Source: Streptomyces sp. NRRL B-3428
GTDB lineage: Bacteria > Actinomycetota > Actinomycetes > Streptomycetales > Streptomycetaceae
Assembly (NCBI GenBank): GCA_000721375.1
Contig: JOGW01000007.1
Span: forward strand, 62,001 to 126,000
DNA: 64,000 nt
Direction of reading: 5' to 3'
Part shown: positions 34,522 to 43,301 of the stretch, one piece after another
Layout: each line of letters begins with the position of its first letter
Numbering within the stretch: position 1 is the stretch's first letter
Position numbers and translations under genes: made by a program
Notes under the pieces: model-generated
What the model saw: the letters and a program-made list of their open reading frames with translations, nothing else
Databases searched by the model: none
Told to the model about the DNA's origin: nothing

Positions 34522-35430
34522 TCAGCCCGCCGCGGCTTCCCCGGCCACGACCGAGAAGCGCTCCGCCGTCTCGCGCAGGACCTCCTCGCCGTCCTGCCTG
34601 GCCCACAGCCCCGAGTTGAAGAGCTCGACTTCGACCGGCCCCGTGTAGCCCGCCGCGTCCACCAGACGCCACCAGTGCGCGAGATCGATGGAGCCGTCGC
34701 CGAGCTGGCCGCGCCCCGTCAGGACGCCCTCGGGCAACGGGGTGGTCCAGTCGGCCAGTTGGAAGGTGTGCAGACGGCCGCCCGCGCCTGCCCGGACGAT
34801 CTGTGCGGGCGCGAGGTCGTCCCACCAGATGTGGTACGTGTCCACGCAGACCCCGACCTGCTCGGCGGGGAATCGCTCCGCGAGGTCGAGGGCCTGGCCG
34901 AGGGTCGAGACCACACAGCGGTCGGCCGCGTACATGGGGTGCAGCGGTTCGATCGCGAGGCGTACGCCGCATTCGGCGGCGTACGGGCCGAGTACGGCGA
35001 GGGCGTCCGCGATGCGTTCGCGGGCACCGTACAAGTCCTTGTCCCCAGCGGGCAGTCCGCCGGAGACGAGGACGAGGGTGTCGGTGCCGAGGGTCGCGGC
35101 CTCGTCGATGGCGGCGCGGTTGTCGTCGAGCGCGAGGCGTCGTTCCGCCGGGTCGATCGCCGTGAAGAAGCCGCCCCGGCAGAGTGTGGTGACGGTCAGA
35201 CCCGCGTCCCTGACCAGCTTCGCGGCGGCCTCGACACCGAATTCCTGAACTGGTTCGCGCCAGAGCCCGATGCCGGGAACTCCCCAATGCCCACAAGCGT
35301 TGGCAAGTTCAGGCAGCGAAAGCTGCTTGACCGTCATCTGATTGATGCTGAAGCGCGAGAGGCCGGGAAGGGGGGTGCCGGGCGCGGGATGCGCGGAGTG
35401 ATCCACAGGGGGATCCACCTGAGGGCTCAC
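34522..35430 (-). CDS. Sugar-phosphate isomerase/epimerase-like TIM barrel
   Basis: The 302-residue protein belongs to the xylose-isomerase-like barrel family. Metal ligands are in VRLAIEPLHPMYAADRCVV (Glu, His), VGVCVDTYHIWWDD (Asp, His), LHTFQLADW, and the C-terminal VEVELFNSGLW (Glu). The 30 N-terminal residues are an extension rich in Pro. The GTG start overlaps the stop of the DUF993 gene by four bases (GTGA). With the oxidoreductase and DUF993 protein it forms a three-gene operon. The substrate is probably a keto-sugar or keto-inositol, which is inference. Confidence 0.85.
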   Translation of the reverse strand: MSPQVDPPVDHSAHPAPGTPLPGLSRFSINQMTVKQLSLPELANACGHWGVPGIGLWREPVQEFGVEAAAKLVRDAGLTVTTLCRGGFFTAIDPAERRLALDDNRAAIDEAATLGTDTLVLVSGGLPAGDKDLYGARERIADALAVLGPYAAECGVRLAIEPLHPMYAADRCVVSTLGQALDLAERFPAEQVGVCVDTYHIWWDDLAPAQIVRAGAGGRLHTFQLADWTTPLPEGVLTGRGQLGDGSIDLAHWWRLVDAAGYTGPVEVELFNSGLWARQDGEEVLRETAERFSVVAGEAAAG

Positions 35431-36590
35431 TGGGCGACTCCGTGCACGTTGAGCAGGGATGTCATACGGGACTGGGCGAGCACCGGGTCCGGGAACAGGC
35501 CGAGCTGGTCGGCCAGTTGGTACGCGCGCGCCAGGTGCGGGAGTGAGCGTGCCGACTGCAGACCACCCACCATCGAGAAGTGGGACTGGTGGCCGGCGAG
35601 CCAGGCGAGGAAGACGACTCCGGTTTTGTAGAAGCGGGTGGGTGTTTGGAACAAGTGCCTCGACAACTCAACAGTGGGATCCAGGAGTTCACGGAAGCCC
35701 TTGGTGTCACCCGTGTCCAGGACGCGGACCGCCTCGGCCGCGAGCGGGCCGAGCGGGTCGAAGATGCCGAGCAGGGCGTGGCTGAAGCCGTGGTCGTCGC
35801 CGGCGATGAGTTCGGGGTAGTTGAAGTCGTCGCCGGTGTAGCAGCGCACGCCGTTGGGCAGGCGGCGGCGCAGGGCGATCTCGCGGTCCGCGTCGAGCAG
35901 CGAGACCTTGATGCCGTCCACCTTGTCCGCGTGGGCGGAGATCACCTCGAGGAAGGTCTCGGTGGCGGCGTCGAGGTCGCCCGAGCCCCAGTAACCCTCC
36001 AGAGCCGGGTCGAACATGGGGCCCAGCCAGTGCAGGACCACGGGCTCGGACGCCTGGCGGAGCAGCGTGCCGTACACGGCGAGGTAGTCCTCGGGGCCGC
36101 GGGCGACGGCCGCGAGGGCGCGGGACGCCATGAGGATCGCCTGCGCGCCCGTCCCCTCCACGAGCGCGAGTTGTTCCTCGTACGCGGCCGTCACCTCGGC
36201 GAGCGTCGGCGCCGCGGCCCCGGCCTTGAGCTGGTCGGTGCCGACACCGCACGCGATCCGTCCGCCCACCGCCTTGGCCTCGGCGGCGGAGCGGCGGATC
36301 AGTTCGGCGGCGCCCGCCCAGTCCAGGCCCATGCCGCGCTGCGCGGTGTCCATGGCCTCGGCGACCCCGAGGCCGTGGGACCACAGGTGGCGGCGGAAGG
36401 CGAGGGTCGCGTCCCAGTCGACGGCGGCCGGATCGTCCGGTGAGACATCGGCGTACGGATCGGCGACCACATGGGCGGCGGAGAACACCGTGCGCGAGAC
36501 GAGCGGTGCGGCGCCGGAGACGGTGAGGGGTTCGGTGCGCGGGCTGTAGGCGAAGGTGCCGCCTCCTGCGCGGGGCAGGTGGATGGTCAT
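35427..36590 (-). CDS. DUF993 protein, dihydrodipicolinate-synthase-like aldolase
   Basis: The 387-residue protein is of the DUF993 family, related to DHDPS/NAL-type class I aldolases. The strand DGIKVSLLDADREIALRR contains the Lys that could form the Schiff base, followed by RCYTGDDFNYPELIAGDDHGFSHALLGIF. These family traits point to aldol cleavage or dehydration of a keto-acid. It lies between a Gfo/Idh/MocA oxidoreductase and an isomerase, a setting typical of sugar-acid or inositol-derivative pathways. The real substrate is not known. Confidence 0.83.
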   Translation of the reverse strand: MTIHLPRAGGGTFAYSPRTEPLTVSGAAPLVSRTVFSAAHVVADPYADVSPDDPAAVDWDATLAFRRHLWSHGLGVAEAMDTAQRGMGLDWAGAAELIRRSAAEAKAVGGRIACGVGTDQLKAGAAAPTLAEVTAAYEEQLALVEGTGAQAILMASRALAAVARGPEDYLAVYGTLLRQASEPVVLHWLGPMFDPALEGYWGSGDLDAATETFLEVISAHADKVDGIKVSLLDADREIALRRRLPNGVRCYTGDDFNYPELIAGDDHGFSHALLGIFDPLGPLAAEAVRVLDTGDTKGFRELLDPTVELSRHLFQTPTRFYKTGVVFLAWLAGHQSHFSMVGGLQSARSLPHLARAYQLADQLGLFPDPVLAQSRMTSLLNVHGVAQ

Positions 36591-36678
36591 GGTGCTGGGC
36601 TCTCCGTCGGGTCGCGGCGGGTCAGAGGGACGGTGGGCGCTCAGCGGCGGGCGCGGGGCCGGCCGTGGCGCGCAGGGA

Positions 36679-37839
36679 TCAGAGGTTCAGCTCGGGGACG
36701 TCGTAACGGCGGCCCTCCGCCGAGGACTTGAGGCCGAGTTCGGCGAGCTGGACGCCTCGGGCGCCGGCGAGGAGGTCCCAGTGGTAGGGCTCGTCGAGGA
36801 CGACGTGGCGCAGGAAGAGCTCCCACTGGACCTTGAACCCGTTGTCGAACTCTCCGTTGTCCGGCACTTCCTGCCACTGGTCGCGGAAGGACTCGGTGAC
36901 CGGGATGTCAGGGTTCCAGACGGGCTTCGGGGTGGCCGAGCGGTGCTGGGCGCGGCAGTTGCGCAGCCCCGCGACGGCCGAGCCCTCGGTGCCGTCGACC
37001 TGGAACTCGACGAGTTCGTCGCGGTTGACGCGTACCGCCCAGGAGGAGTTGATCTGGGCGACCATCGATCCCTGCGGGCTCTCCAGCTCGAAGATGCCGT
37101 ACGCGGCGTCGTCGGCGGTGGCGTCGTAGGGCTTGGACTGCTCGTCCCAGCGCTGCGGGATATGGGTCGAGGCGAGCGCGGTCACGGACTTCACGCGGCC
37201 GAACAGCTCGTGGAGCACGTACTCCCAGTGCGGGAACATGTCGACGACGATGCCGCCGCCGTCCTCGGCGCGGTAGTTCCAGCTGGGGCGCTGGGCGTCC
37301 TGCCAGTCGCCCTCGAAGACCCAGTAGCCGAACTCGCCGCGTACGGACAGGATCCGGCCGAAGAAGCCGCCGTCGATCAGGCGCTTCAGCTTGAGCAGGC
37401 CCGGCAGGAAGATCTTGTCCTGGACGACGCCGTGCTTGATGCCTGCGGCGTTCGCGAGGCGGGCGAGCTCAAGGGCGCCGTCGAGCGAGGTGGCGCTGGG
37501 CTTCTCGGTGTAGATGTGCTTGCCGGCGGCGATGGCCTTCTTGAGGATGTCCTCGCGGGTGGAGGTCATCGCGGCGTCGAAGAAGATGTCTATGGAGTCG
37601 TCGGCGAGGACCGAGTCGACGTCGGTGGTCCAGTGCTCCAGGCCGTGGCGCTCGGCGAGTTCACGCAGGGCGTGCTCGCGGCGGCCGACGAGGACGGGCT
37701 CCGGCCACAGGACCGTGCCGTTGCCGAGGTCGAGGCCGCCCTGTTCGCGCAGCGCGAGGATCGAGCGGACCAGGTGCTGGCGGTAACCCATGCGTCCCGT
37801 CACGCCGTTCATAGCGATACGCACCGTTTTGCGTGTCAC
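36679..37839 (-). CDS. Gfo/Idh/MocA-family oxidoreductase
   Basis: The 386-residue NAD(P)-dependent dehydrogenase has an N-terminal Rossmann start (VRIAMNGVTGRMGYRQHLVRS), the EKP motif (HIYTEKPSA) whose Lys takes part in catalysis, and the C-terminal alpha/beta domain with GIVVDMFPHWEYVL. GGAGGG lies six bases before the GTG at 37839. It is the first gene of a minus-strand operon with DUF993 and isomerase genes, behind a LacI-type operator at 37964-37983. It probably oxidises a sugar or cyclitol to a keto form. Confidence 0.9.
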   Translation of the reverse strand: MTRKTVRIAMNGVTGRMGYRQHLVRSILALREQGGLDLGNGTVLWPEPVLVGRREHALRELAERHGLEHWTTDVDSVLADDSIDIFFDAAMTSTREDILKKAIAAGKHIYTEKPSATSLDGALELARLANAAGIKHGVVQDKIFLPGLLKLKRLIDGGFFGRILSVRGEFGYWVFEGDWQDAQRPSWNYRAEDGGGIVVDMFPHWEYVLHELFGRVKSVTALASTHIPQRWDEQSKPYDATADDAAYGIFELESPQGSMVAQINSSWAVRVNRDELVEFQVDGTEGSAVAGLRNCRAQHRSATPKPVWNPDIPVTESFRDQWQEVPDNGEFDNGFKVQWELFLRHVVLDEPYHWDLLAGARGVQLAELGLKSSAEGRRYDVPELNL

Positions 37840-37963
37840 GTCTGTCCCTCCGTTTGGCAGGCGCGTGCCGGTCGGCTTCGACGCCGGGTCTGTTGAGTGG
37901 GCTCGGCTGGTGAACGCCGCCCGAGCGCCGGCTGGGGCTACGCACGCCGCCGGCCGCACCCTC

Positions 37964-37983
37964 GATAGCAAGCGCTTTCTATC
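37964..37983. promoter_or_regulatory. LacI-type operator of the sugar operon
   Basis: GATAGCAAGCGCTTTCTATC is a 20-base palindrome with one mismatched pair. The AAGCGCTT centre is typical of LacI/CcpA-like sites. It lies 125 bases upstream of the oxidoreductase start. The LacI gene at 39854 is the likely source of the binding protein. Confidence 0.7.
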
Positions 37984-38108
37984 TAGGTCTGCGGGAAAGT
38001 TAGCCTGCGGGGTGATGCCCGGACAAGGGGGCAGCTCAAATCCCCTCGCAGGCTTGAAGGTTCGTTTGCGATGGGAGGGGGGTGTGATGGGGGCGTTGTG
38101 CCCGTGGT

Positions 38109-38204
38109 GCGGTGCGCTCGTCATGCGGTGTGCTCGCCATGCGGTGCGCCCATGATGCGGTGCGCTCGCCATGCGGTGCGCTCGCCATGCGGTGCGCTCG
38201 CCAT
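38109..38204. repeat. Six copies of a 16-bp tandem repeat
   Basis: The unit GCGGTGCGCTCGCCAT starts at 38109, 38125, 38141, 38157, 38173 and 38189. The last three are identical and the others differ by one to a few bases. A 16-base period is not a coding period. Confidence 0.9.
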
Positions 38205-38223
38205 GCAGGGTGCGAGGTGCGGG

Positions 38224-38263
38224 GCGAGTCGACGCAAGTCAACGCAAGTCGATGCGAGTCGAT
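38224..38263. repeat. Four copies of a 10-bp tandem repeat
   Basis: Units of the form GCRAGTCRAY start at 38224, 38234, 38244 and 38254, with a degenerate fifth copy after. The period equals one helical turn. Confidence 0.8.
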
Positions 38264-38371
38264 GCGAAGTGCCGGGTGGAGGTAATTCGTTTGCTCCGGG
38301 CACGGTGCGGCGGTGCACTGTGGCCGGCGCCGCGGGTCGCGCGGTGCCGGTATCCCCGAGGAGACGAGGGC

Positions 38372-39589
38372 ATGGAGATACGTTCCGCGACCGATGACGA
38401 CCTTGAGGTCTTCGTCGACACGGTCCACGCCGCGTTCGGGCGCTTCCCGGAAGCCCCGGTCGACGGCGGCGGGCTGTGGTGGTCGGCGCTCGAAACGGAC
38501 CGCTGTCTGCTCGCCGTCGAGTCGGACGGCCGGCCTGTGGGCACCGCCGCCACGCATTCCTTCGAACTCACCCTGCCCGGCGAGACCTTCGCACCGGCCG
38601 CCGGGGTGACCGCGGTCGGAGTCCTGCCCTCGCACCGGCGACGCGGTGTGCTCAGCGCGATGATGCGCCATCAGCTCGCCGAGTTGCGCGCCCGCGGGGA
38701 GTTCCTCTCCGTGCTGCTGGCCTCCGAGGCGCCGATCTACGGCCGGTTCGGCTACGGACCGGCCGCCTACACGGCCCACCTGACGGTGCCGCGCCGTGAG
38801 GCCGCGTTCGCCGCTCCCCGAGGCCGACACACGGCCGAGGCCCCGGTGAGCGGCTCGGTCGAGGTCCTGCGGAGTGCCGAGTGCGGCGAGATCATGGAAG
38901 AGGTCTACGACCGTTACCGCCGCACGCAGCCCGGCGCGCTGTCCCGGCCGCACCGCTGGTGGGCCCTGCGCGCCGGCCGGCCACCGATCTCACCGGAGCC
39001 GCGTTACGTCGCCGTCCACCGCGACGCCGATGGCACCCCGGACGGTTACGCCGGCTACTCGATCGACTCCGGCACCCTGACCGTCGACGAGACCATCACC
39101 GCCGACGACGCCGTCTTCACGGCGCTCGCCCGGTTCGCGCTCGACCACGACCTGGTGTCCCGGGTGGTGTTCAAGCACGTCCCGCCCGACCATCCTCTTC
39201 GCTGGCAGCTCGCGGACTTTCGCGCCGGTGAGGTGAGCGGGGTCACCGACTGGCTGTGGGTGCGGCTGCTCGACGTCCCGCGCGCCCTGACGGCGCGCGG
39301 GTGGTTCATGGACGGCGAGCTCGTCCTCGATGTCGCGGACCCGTTCCTCGGCGAGCGAGGCCGCTATCTGCTGACCGTCCGGGACGGCAAGGCGGAGTGC
39401 GTCACCACCGACCGGGAGCCTGATCTGTCCCTGGACGTAAGCGATCTGGGCTCGGCCTACCTCGGTGGCACCGCCCCGAGCACCCTCGTGCGAGCCGGGC
39501 ACATCCGGGCCCACCGCCCGGGTGCGACAGCTCTCGCCGACGGCCTGTTCCGAGGTGAGCGCTCGCCGCACTGTCTGCATTGGTTCTGA
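38372..39589 (+). CDS. Eis-type GNAT N-acetyltransferase
   Basis: The 405-residue protein has the three-part Eis layout: an N-terminal GNAT domain with the CoA loop SHRRRGVLSAMMR, a second GNAT-like domain, and a C-terminal sterol-carrier-like domain (SDLGSAYLGGTAPSTLVRAGHI). The C-terminal carboxylate (HCLHWF) is a usual Eis ending, and the terminal residue takes part in catalysis in this family. Eis proteins acetylate many amines, including aminoglycosides. GAGGAGACGAGGG precedes the ATG at 38372; the frame is open further upstream into repeats but that is not coding. Confidence 0.92.
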   Translation: MEIRSATDDDLEVFVDTVHAAFGRFPEAPVDGGGLWWSALETDRCLLAVESDGRPVGTAATHSFELTLPGETFAPAAGVTAVGVLPSHRRRGVLSAMMRHQLAELRARGEFLSVLLASEAPIYGRFGYGPAAYTAHLTVPRREAAFAAPRGRHTAEAPVSGSVEVLRSAECGEIMEEVYDRYRRTQPGALSRPHRWWALRAGRPPISPEPRYVAVHRDADGTPDGYAGYSIDSGTLTVDETITADDAVFTALARFALDHDLVSRVVFKHVPPDHPLRWQLADFRAGEVSGVTDWLWVRLLDVPRALTARGWFMDGELVLDVADPFLGERGRYLLTVRDGKAECVTTDREPDLSLDVSDLGSAYLGGTAPSTLVRAGHIRAHRPGATALADGLFRGERSPHCLHWF

Positions 39590-39765
39590 GGCAGGTTCTG
39601 GGAGGGGGACCCAACCGTCCGGGAATTGTGGGTGAATCGGGCATTTGGTGGGACGAATGGTCCCCCGGTCCACCCTGTCGACGGCTCTGCGACCATGGGC
39701 CCTGGGTCGTGGCCATCCCGTGGCCGGAAAGGTGCCCCATAGCGGGCGTCTAGCCGGTATCACTT

Positions 39766-39781
39766 ACTGCAACGGTGCAGT
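39766..39781. promoter_or_regulatory. Palindrome before the LacI gene
   Basis: ACTGCAACGGTGCAGT has 6-base perfect arms around a centre with CG, like many LacI-family sites. It lies 72 bases upstream of the LacI start, so it may be an autoregulatory site, though it differs from the one at 37964. Confidence 0.45.
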
Positions 39782-39853
39782 GCGCAGAGTGCGGCCGCGC
39801 CCGGACCGCCGGTCTCCGAGCGGCGAAGCGACCATCAGCTCCCGGAGGACGAG

Positions 39854-40894
39854 ATGACCGTGACTTTGGCGGATGTGGCGGCCCGTGCCCAGGTCTCCCC
39901 CGCGACCGTCTCCCGTGTGCTGAACGGGAATTACCCGGTTGCGGCGACCACCCGCGAGCGCGTGCTGCGCGCCGTGGACGAGTTGGACTACGTACTCAAC
40001 GGGCCTGCGAGCGCACTTGCCGCGGCCACTTCCGACCTGGTCGGGATCCTGGTGAACGACATCGCGGACCCGTTCTTCGGCATCATGGCCGGCGCCGTGC
40101 AGTCCGAGATCGGCGGCCCGGGCGGCAGAGCCGGGGGCGAACGGCTCGCGGTGGTCTGCAACACCGGCGGCTCCCCCGAGCGCGAACTCACGTATCTCAC
40201 CCTGCTCCAGCGCCAGCGCGCCGCCGCCGTGGTGATCACCGGTGGCGCCGTCGAGGACCCGGTGCACGCCGAGGCGATGGCCGGAAAGCTTCGCCGCCTG
40301 GCCGAGGCCGGTACCCGTATCGTGCTCTGCGGCCGCCCGCCCGTGCCGGACACCGGCGCCATCGCTCTCGCCTTCGACAACCGCGGCGGCGGACAGCGGC
40401 TCACGGAGCATCTGCTCGATCTCGGCCACCGCCGCATCGGTTACATCGCCGGACCCGAGGAGCGCACCACCACCCGGCACCGGCTCGAAGGCCACCGTGA
40501 CGCGCTCAAGGCGGCGGGCGTGGACGAGGGCGAGACGGTGCACGGCCCCTACGACCGGCGGTCCGGTTACGAGGCCGCGCGCGAACTGCTGCGCAGGGAC
40601 CCGGATCTGACCGCGATCGTGGCGGCCAACGACACGGTCGCGCTGGGCGCCTGTGCGGCGCTGCGCGAGGCGGGCCTGCGGATTCCCGAGGATGTGTCGG
40701 TGGCGGGCTTCGACGATCTGCCGTTCAGCGTCGATGTGGTCCCCGCGCTCACGACCGTGCGACTGCCCCTGCACGACGCGGGGGTACGGGCCGGCCGGAT
40801 CGCCATGGGGAGGGAGCCGGAGCCGCCCGGCCAGACGTCCGTGATCGCGGGCGAGTTGATGGTACGGGGGTCCACCGCTCGGCCCCGTAAGTGA
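39854..40894 (+). CDS. LacI-family transcriptional regulator
   Basis: The 346-residue protein has the N-terminal LacI headpiece (TLADVAARAQVSPATVSRVLNG, hinge helix near NGPASALA) and a periplasmic-binding-like ligand domain with IGYIAGPEERTTTRHRLEGH, AANDTVALGACAAL and VAGFDDLPFSVDVVPALTTV. GGAGG lies well placed before the ATG. The ligand is a sugar or its derivative. The neighbouring sugar operon with a LacI-type palindrome is the natural target; the Eis-type gene lies between and is on the same strand. Confidence 0.93.
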   Translation: MTVTLADVAARAQVSPATVSRVLNGNYPVAATTRERVLRAVDELDYVLNGPASALAAATSDLVGILVNDIADPFFGIMAGAVQSEIGGPGGRAGGERLAVVCNTGGSPERELTYLTLLQRQRAAAVVITGGAVEDPVHAEAMAGKLRRLAEAGTRIVLCGRPPVPDTGAIALAFDNRGGGQRLTEHLLDLGHRRIGYIAGPEERTTTRHRLEGHRDALKAAGVDEGETVHGPYDRRSGYEAARELLRRDPDLTAIVAANDTVALGACAALREAGLRIPEDVSVAGFDDLPFSVDVVPALTTVRLPLHDAGVRAGRIAMGREPEPPGQTSVIAGELMVRGSTARPRK

Positions 40895-40967
40895 GCAGGA
40901 CGCTCCGGTTGCCGCATTTCCGGGTTCCCCGGCACCCCTGTTCGACGCTCCCGGCACCGCGCTACCT

Positions 40968-40980
40968 TTGACTCAGTCAA
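40968..40980. promoter_or_regulatory. Palindrome before the MarR-GNAT gene
   Basis: TTGACTCAGTCAA is a perfect 13-base palindrome 32 bases before the start codon. MarR proteins usually bind sites of this size, and autoregulation is common. Confidence 0.55.
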
Positions 40981-41012
40981 CGGTATTCCTCGAGTGCCGG
41001 AAGGGGTGCGCC

Positions 41013-41954
41013 ATGCCCCAGCAGTTCATCCAGGAGATCCGCGCCTTCAACCGCTTCTACACGAACCTGATCGGCGCGCTCGACTACAGCCGCCACCTCT
41101 ACCTGCCGTACACGCTCACCGAATCGCGCGTCCTGTACGAGCTGGCCCACCGCGAGGAGCCCGAGGCCGCCGATCTGCGGGCCGAACTCGGCATCGACGC
41201 GGGGTACTTGAGCCGGCTTCTCGCCAAGTTCGAGAAGGACGGCCTCGTAGAGCGGGCGCCCTCACCGCGTGACCCGCGCCGTCAGCGGATCACGCTCACG
41301 CCGCGCGGGCGCGAGGCGGCGGAGCTGCAGGAGGAGCGTTCGCGCGAGGCGGTCGGCCTGCTGCTCAGCAAGGTCCCGGCCGCCGAACGGCCGCGGCTCG
41401 CCGAGGCGATGCGTACGGTCCGTACCGTCCTGGCCGACGCCCGCCCCACCAAGCCCGCCGAGGTCAGACTGCGTGAGTCACGGCCGGGCGACCTCGGCTG
41501 GATGGTGATGCGCAATGCCGCGCTCTACGCGGCGGAGTACGGGTGGAACGCCGATTACGAGGGACTCGTGGCGCGGATCGTCGCCGACTTCGCCGAGGAT
41601 CACGATCCGTATCTGGAGCGGGTGTGGATCGCCGAGCTCGACGGGATTCCGGTCGGCTCGGTGATGTGCGTACGGGATGACGCACCCGGGACCGCACGGC
41701 TGCGGCTGCTGCTCGTCGAGCCGGACGCGCGGGGGCACGGGATCGGGGACCGGCTGGTCACGGCGGTGATCGAGTTCGCGCGTGAGCAGGGGTATCGCGA
41801 GCTGGTGCTGTGGACGAACGATGTGCTGGCCTCGGCTCGGCGGATCTATCTGCGGCACGGGTTCGTGCTGACCGGGGAGAAGGCTCATCGGTCGTTCGGG
41901 TGCGATCTCGTCGGGCAGGACTGGAGGTTGTCGCTGCATGCGGCGCCTGCTTGA
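41013..41954 (+). CDS. Fused MarR regulator and GNAT acetyltransferase
   Basis: The 313-residue chain has a MarR winged-helix domain at residues 5-145 (landmark LRAELGIDAGYLSRLLAKFEKDGLVER, and wing PRDPRRQRITLTPRG) and a GNAT domain at 151-305 with the acetyl-CoA loop RGHGIGDRL at 240-248. This two-domain design is a known bacterial family, with the acetylated substrate usually unknown. It suggests a regulator that senses a compound it can also modify. The ATG at 41013 has GGAAGGGG upstream, and a palindrome lies before it. Confidence 0.92.
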   Translation: MPQQFIQEIRAFNRFYTNLIGALDYSRHLYLPYTLTESRVLYELAHREEPEAADLRAELGIDAGYLSRLLAKFEKDGLVERAPSPRDPRRQRITLTPRGREAAELQEERSREAVGLLLSKVPAAERPRLAEAMRTVRTVLADARPTKPAEVRLRESRPGDLGWMVMRNAALYAAEYGWNADYEGLVARIVADFAEDHDPYLERVWIAELDGIPVGSVMCVRDDAPGTARLRLLLVEPDARGHGIGDRLVTAVIEFAREQGYRELVLWTNDVLASARRIYLRHGFVLTGEKAHRSFGCDLVGQDWRLSLHAAPA

Positions 41955-42048
41955 TTCGGGGGGCGGTGGGCGAGTGCGGGTGCGTCCAGGCTGAGGTCCG
42001 GGGCGCCTGCGGCGGGCCTTCTCCCCCACCCCGCCCCTTCCCGAAACC

Positions 42049-42160
42049 GGGGCTCCGCCCCGGACCCCGGCATCCGAACTTCGTTCGGATCTGCTCAAGC
42101 GCCGCAGGGGCTGAAAGAAGCTGGATCCGCTCAAACGCCGCAGGGGCTGAAGAACGCCCC
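42049..42160. repeat. Streptomyces-type intergenic repeat block
   Basis: The block contains CCGGGGCTCCGCCCCGG, a hairpin ATCCGAAC/GTTCGGAT, and two copies of a 23-base unit with GCCGCAGGGGCTGAA (about 42092 and 42128). Similar segments recur in intergenic regions of Streptomyces chromosomes. Confidence 0.6.
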
Positions 42161-42177
42161 CACACCAGGAGCCTCAC

Positions 42178-42978
42178 ATGAAACTCGCCTTCTCCACCCT
42201 CGGCATCCCGGGCCTCCCCCTCCACGACACCCTCTGGCTGGCCAGGACCCACGGGTACCACGGCGTCGAGTTGCGCGCGCATCCCGAGGAGCCCGTACAT
42301 CCGGGGATCGGGGTCACCGAACGGGCCGATGCCGTGGCCGAGTTCAAGGACGCCGGGATCGACGTGCTGGGGATCGCCGGGTACGCACGGGTGGCCGAGC
42401 CCGGTGAGGATGCCCTCGTGCTCGCCGAGATACGGGCCCTCCTGGAGCTCGCCCGCGACCTCGGCGCGCCCTTCATCCGGGTCTTCCCCGGCGGCGGCAC
42501 CGAGCAGAGCGCCGACGAGGCCGATGCCACCGCCGCGCGCCGCCTTGGCGCCGGCGCGGAGATCGCCGCGGACCTCGGGGTGCGCATCCTCCTTGAGACC
42601 CATGACTCGCACCGCGAGGCCACCGCCGTGAGCCGGGTGCTCGGCACGGTCGGGCATCACCACGCCGGTGCGCTCTGGGACGTCATGCACACCTGGCTGG
42701 GCGGCGAGCAGCCGGCCACGTCCTTCGCCGCGCTCTCCCCGTACCTCGGCTACGTCCAGGTCAAGGACATCGCCTCCGCCGAAGACACGACCCCGCTCGC
42801 TCTGGGTGCGGGAGTGCTGCCACTCACCGAATGCGTGGACGTCCTCAGCCGTGCGGGGTGGGACGGCTGGCTGTGCTGGGAGTACGAGAAGCGGTGGTAT
42901 CCGGCGGCGGCCGATCTGCCGACGCTGCTCGGCGCGGGCCGCGAGCATCTGTCCCGGCTCCTCAACGAGTCGGCCTGA
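42178..42978 (+). CDS. Second sugar-phosphate isomerase/epimerase-like TIM barrel
   Basis: The 266-residue protein is a short xylose-isomerase-like barrel. Typical features are LAFSTLGIPGLPL at the start, VELRAHP, metal ligands in GVRILLETHDSH, GALWDVMHTW and YVQVKDI, and the C-terminal Glu of GWLCWEYEKRWY. Relatives include hydroxypyruvate isomerase and keto-sugar epimerases. It is separated from the first isomerase operon by LacI and MarR-GNAT genes, in the opposite direction. It may act in the same sugar pathway. A hairpin at 43071-43112 follows. Confidence 0.85.
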   Translation: MKLAFSTLGIPGLPLHDTLWLARTHGYHGVELRAHPEEPVHPGIGVTERADAVAEFKDAGIDVLGIAGYARVAEPGEDALVLAEIRALLELARDLGAPFIRVFPGGGTEQSADEADATAARRLGAGAEIAADLGVRILLETHDSHREATAVSRVLGTVGHHHAGALWDVMHTWLGGEQPATSFAALSPYLGYVQVKDIASAEDTTPLALGAGVLPLTECVDVLSRAGWDGWLCWEYEKRWYPAAADLPTLLGAGREHLSRLLNESA

Positions 42979-43070
42979 CAAGCCCGTACGAGCCCGAACG
43001 AGGCCGTACGAGCCCGTACGGGCAAGGAAAGCCGCACCACACAGACACGAAGCCGCACGACACAAGAGGG

Positions 43071-43112
43071 GCCGTCACCGGCGCTATCGGAGGGGGGCGC
43101 GCCGGTGACGGC
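43071..43112 (+). terminator. Hairpin after the isomerase gene
   Basis: GCCGTCACCGGCG (43071-43083) pairs exactly with CGCCGGTGACGGC (43100-43112). The loop is 16 bases, with no T run. Confidence 0.55.
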
Positions 43113-43254
43113 ATGCTGCCGGCCGCGTGCGTTGGAGAGGGTGGTCAGCGTTCGCAGCCAGCAGCGAGGCCGACAGCGCACCGCGGAGACTCTCCGGCAG
43201 CTGGCGATAGGACGGTGCGAGCCGGTGGAGGGTTCCCCTCCTGTGTCCATCTTC

Positions 43255-43301
43255 TTGACCGGCAGAAATTTTCCGACTATCCGTGACTCCTGGAAGTTTC
43301 C
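43255..43301 (+). promoter_or_regulatory. Promoter and small palindrome for the GH3 gene
   Basis: TTGACC (43255-43260) and TATCCG (43278-43283) are spaced by 17 bases. GGAAGTTTCC (43292-43301) would cover the transcription start and could be a repressor site. Confidence 0.55.

Larger units (their letters stand above)
37840..38371. other. 532-bp divergent region with operator and minisatellites
   Basis: No gene is visible. It contains the LacI-type palindrome at 37964-37983 near the sugar operon, six copies of a 16-base unit at 38109-38204 and four copies of a 10-base unit at 38224-38263, all upstream of the acetyltransferase. Confidence 0.7.

Noticed and set aside
38109..38263. CRISPR-like array
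   Set aside because: The copies are direct and contiguous with no unique spacers, and no cas gene is present.
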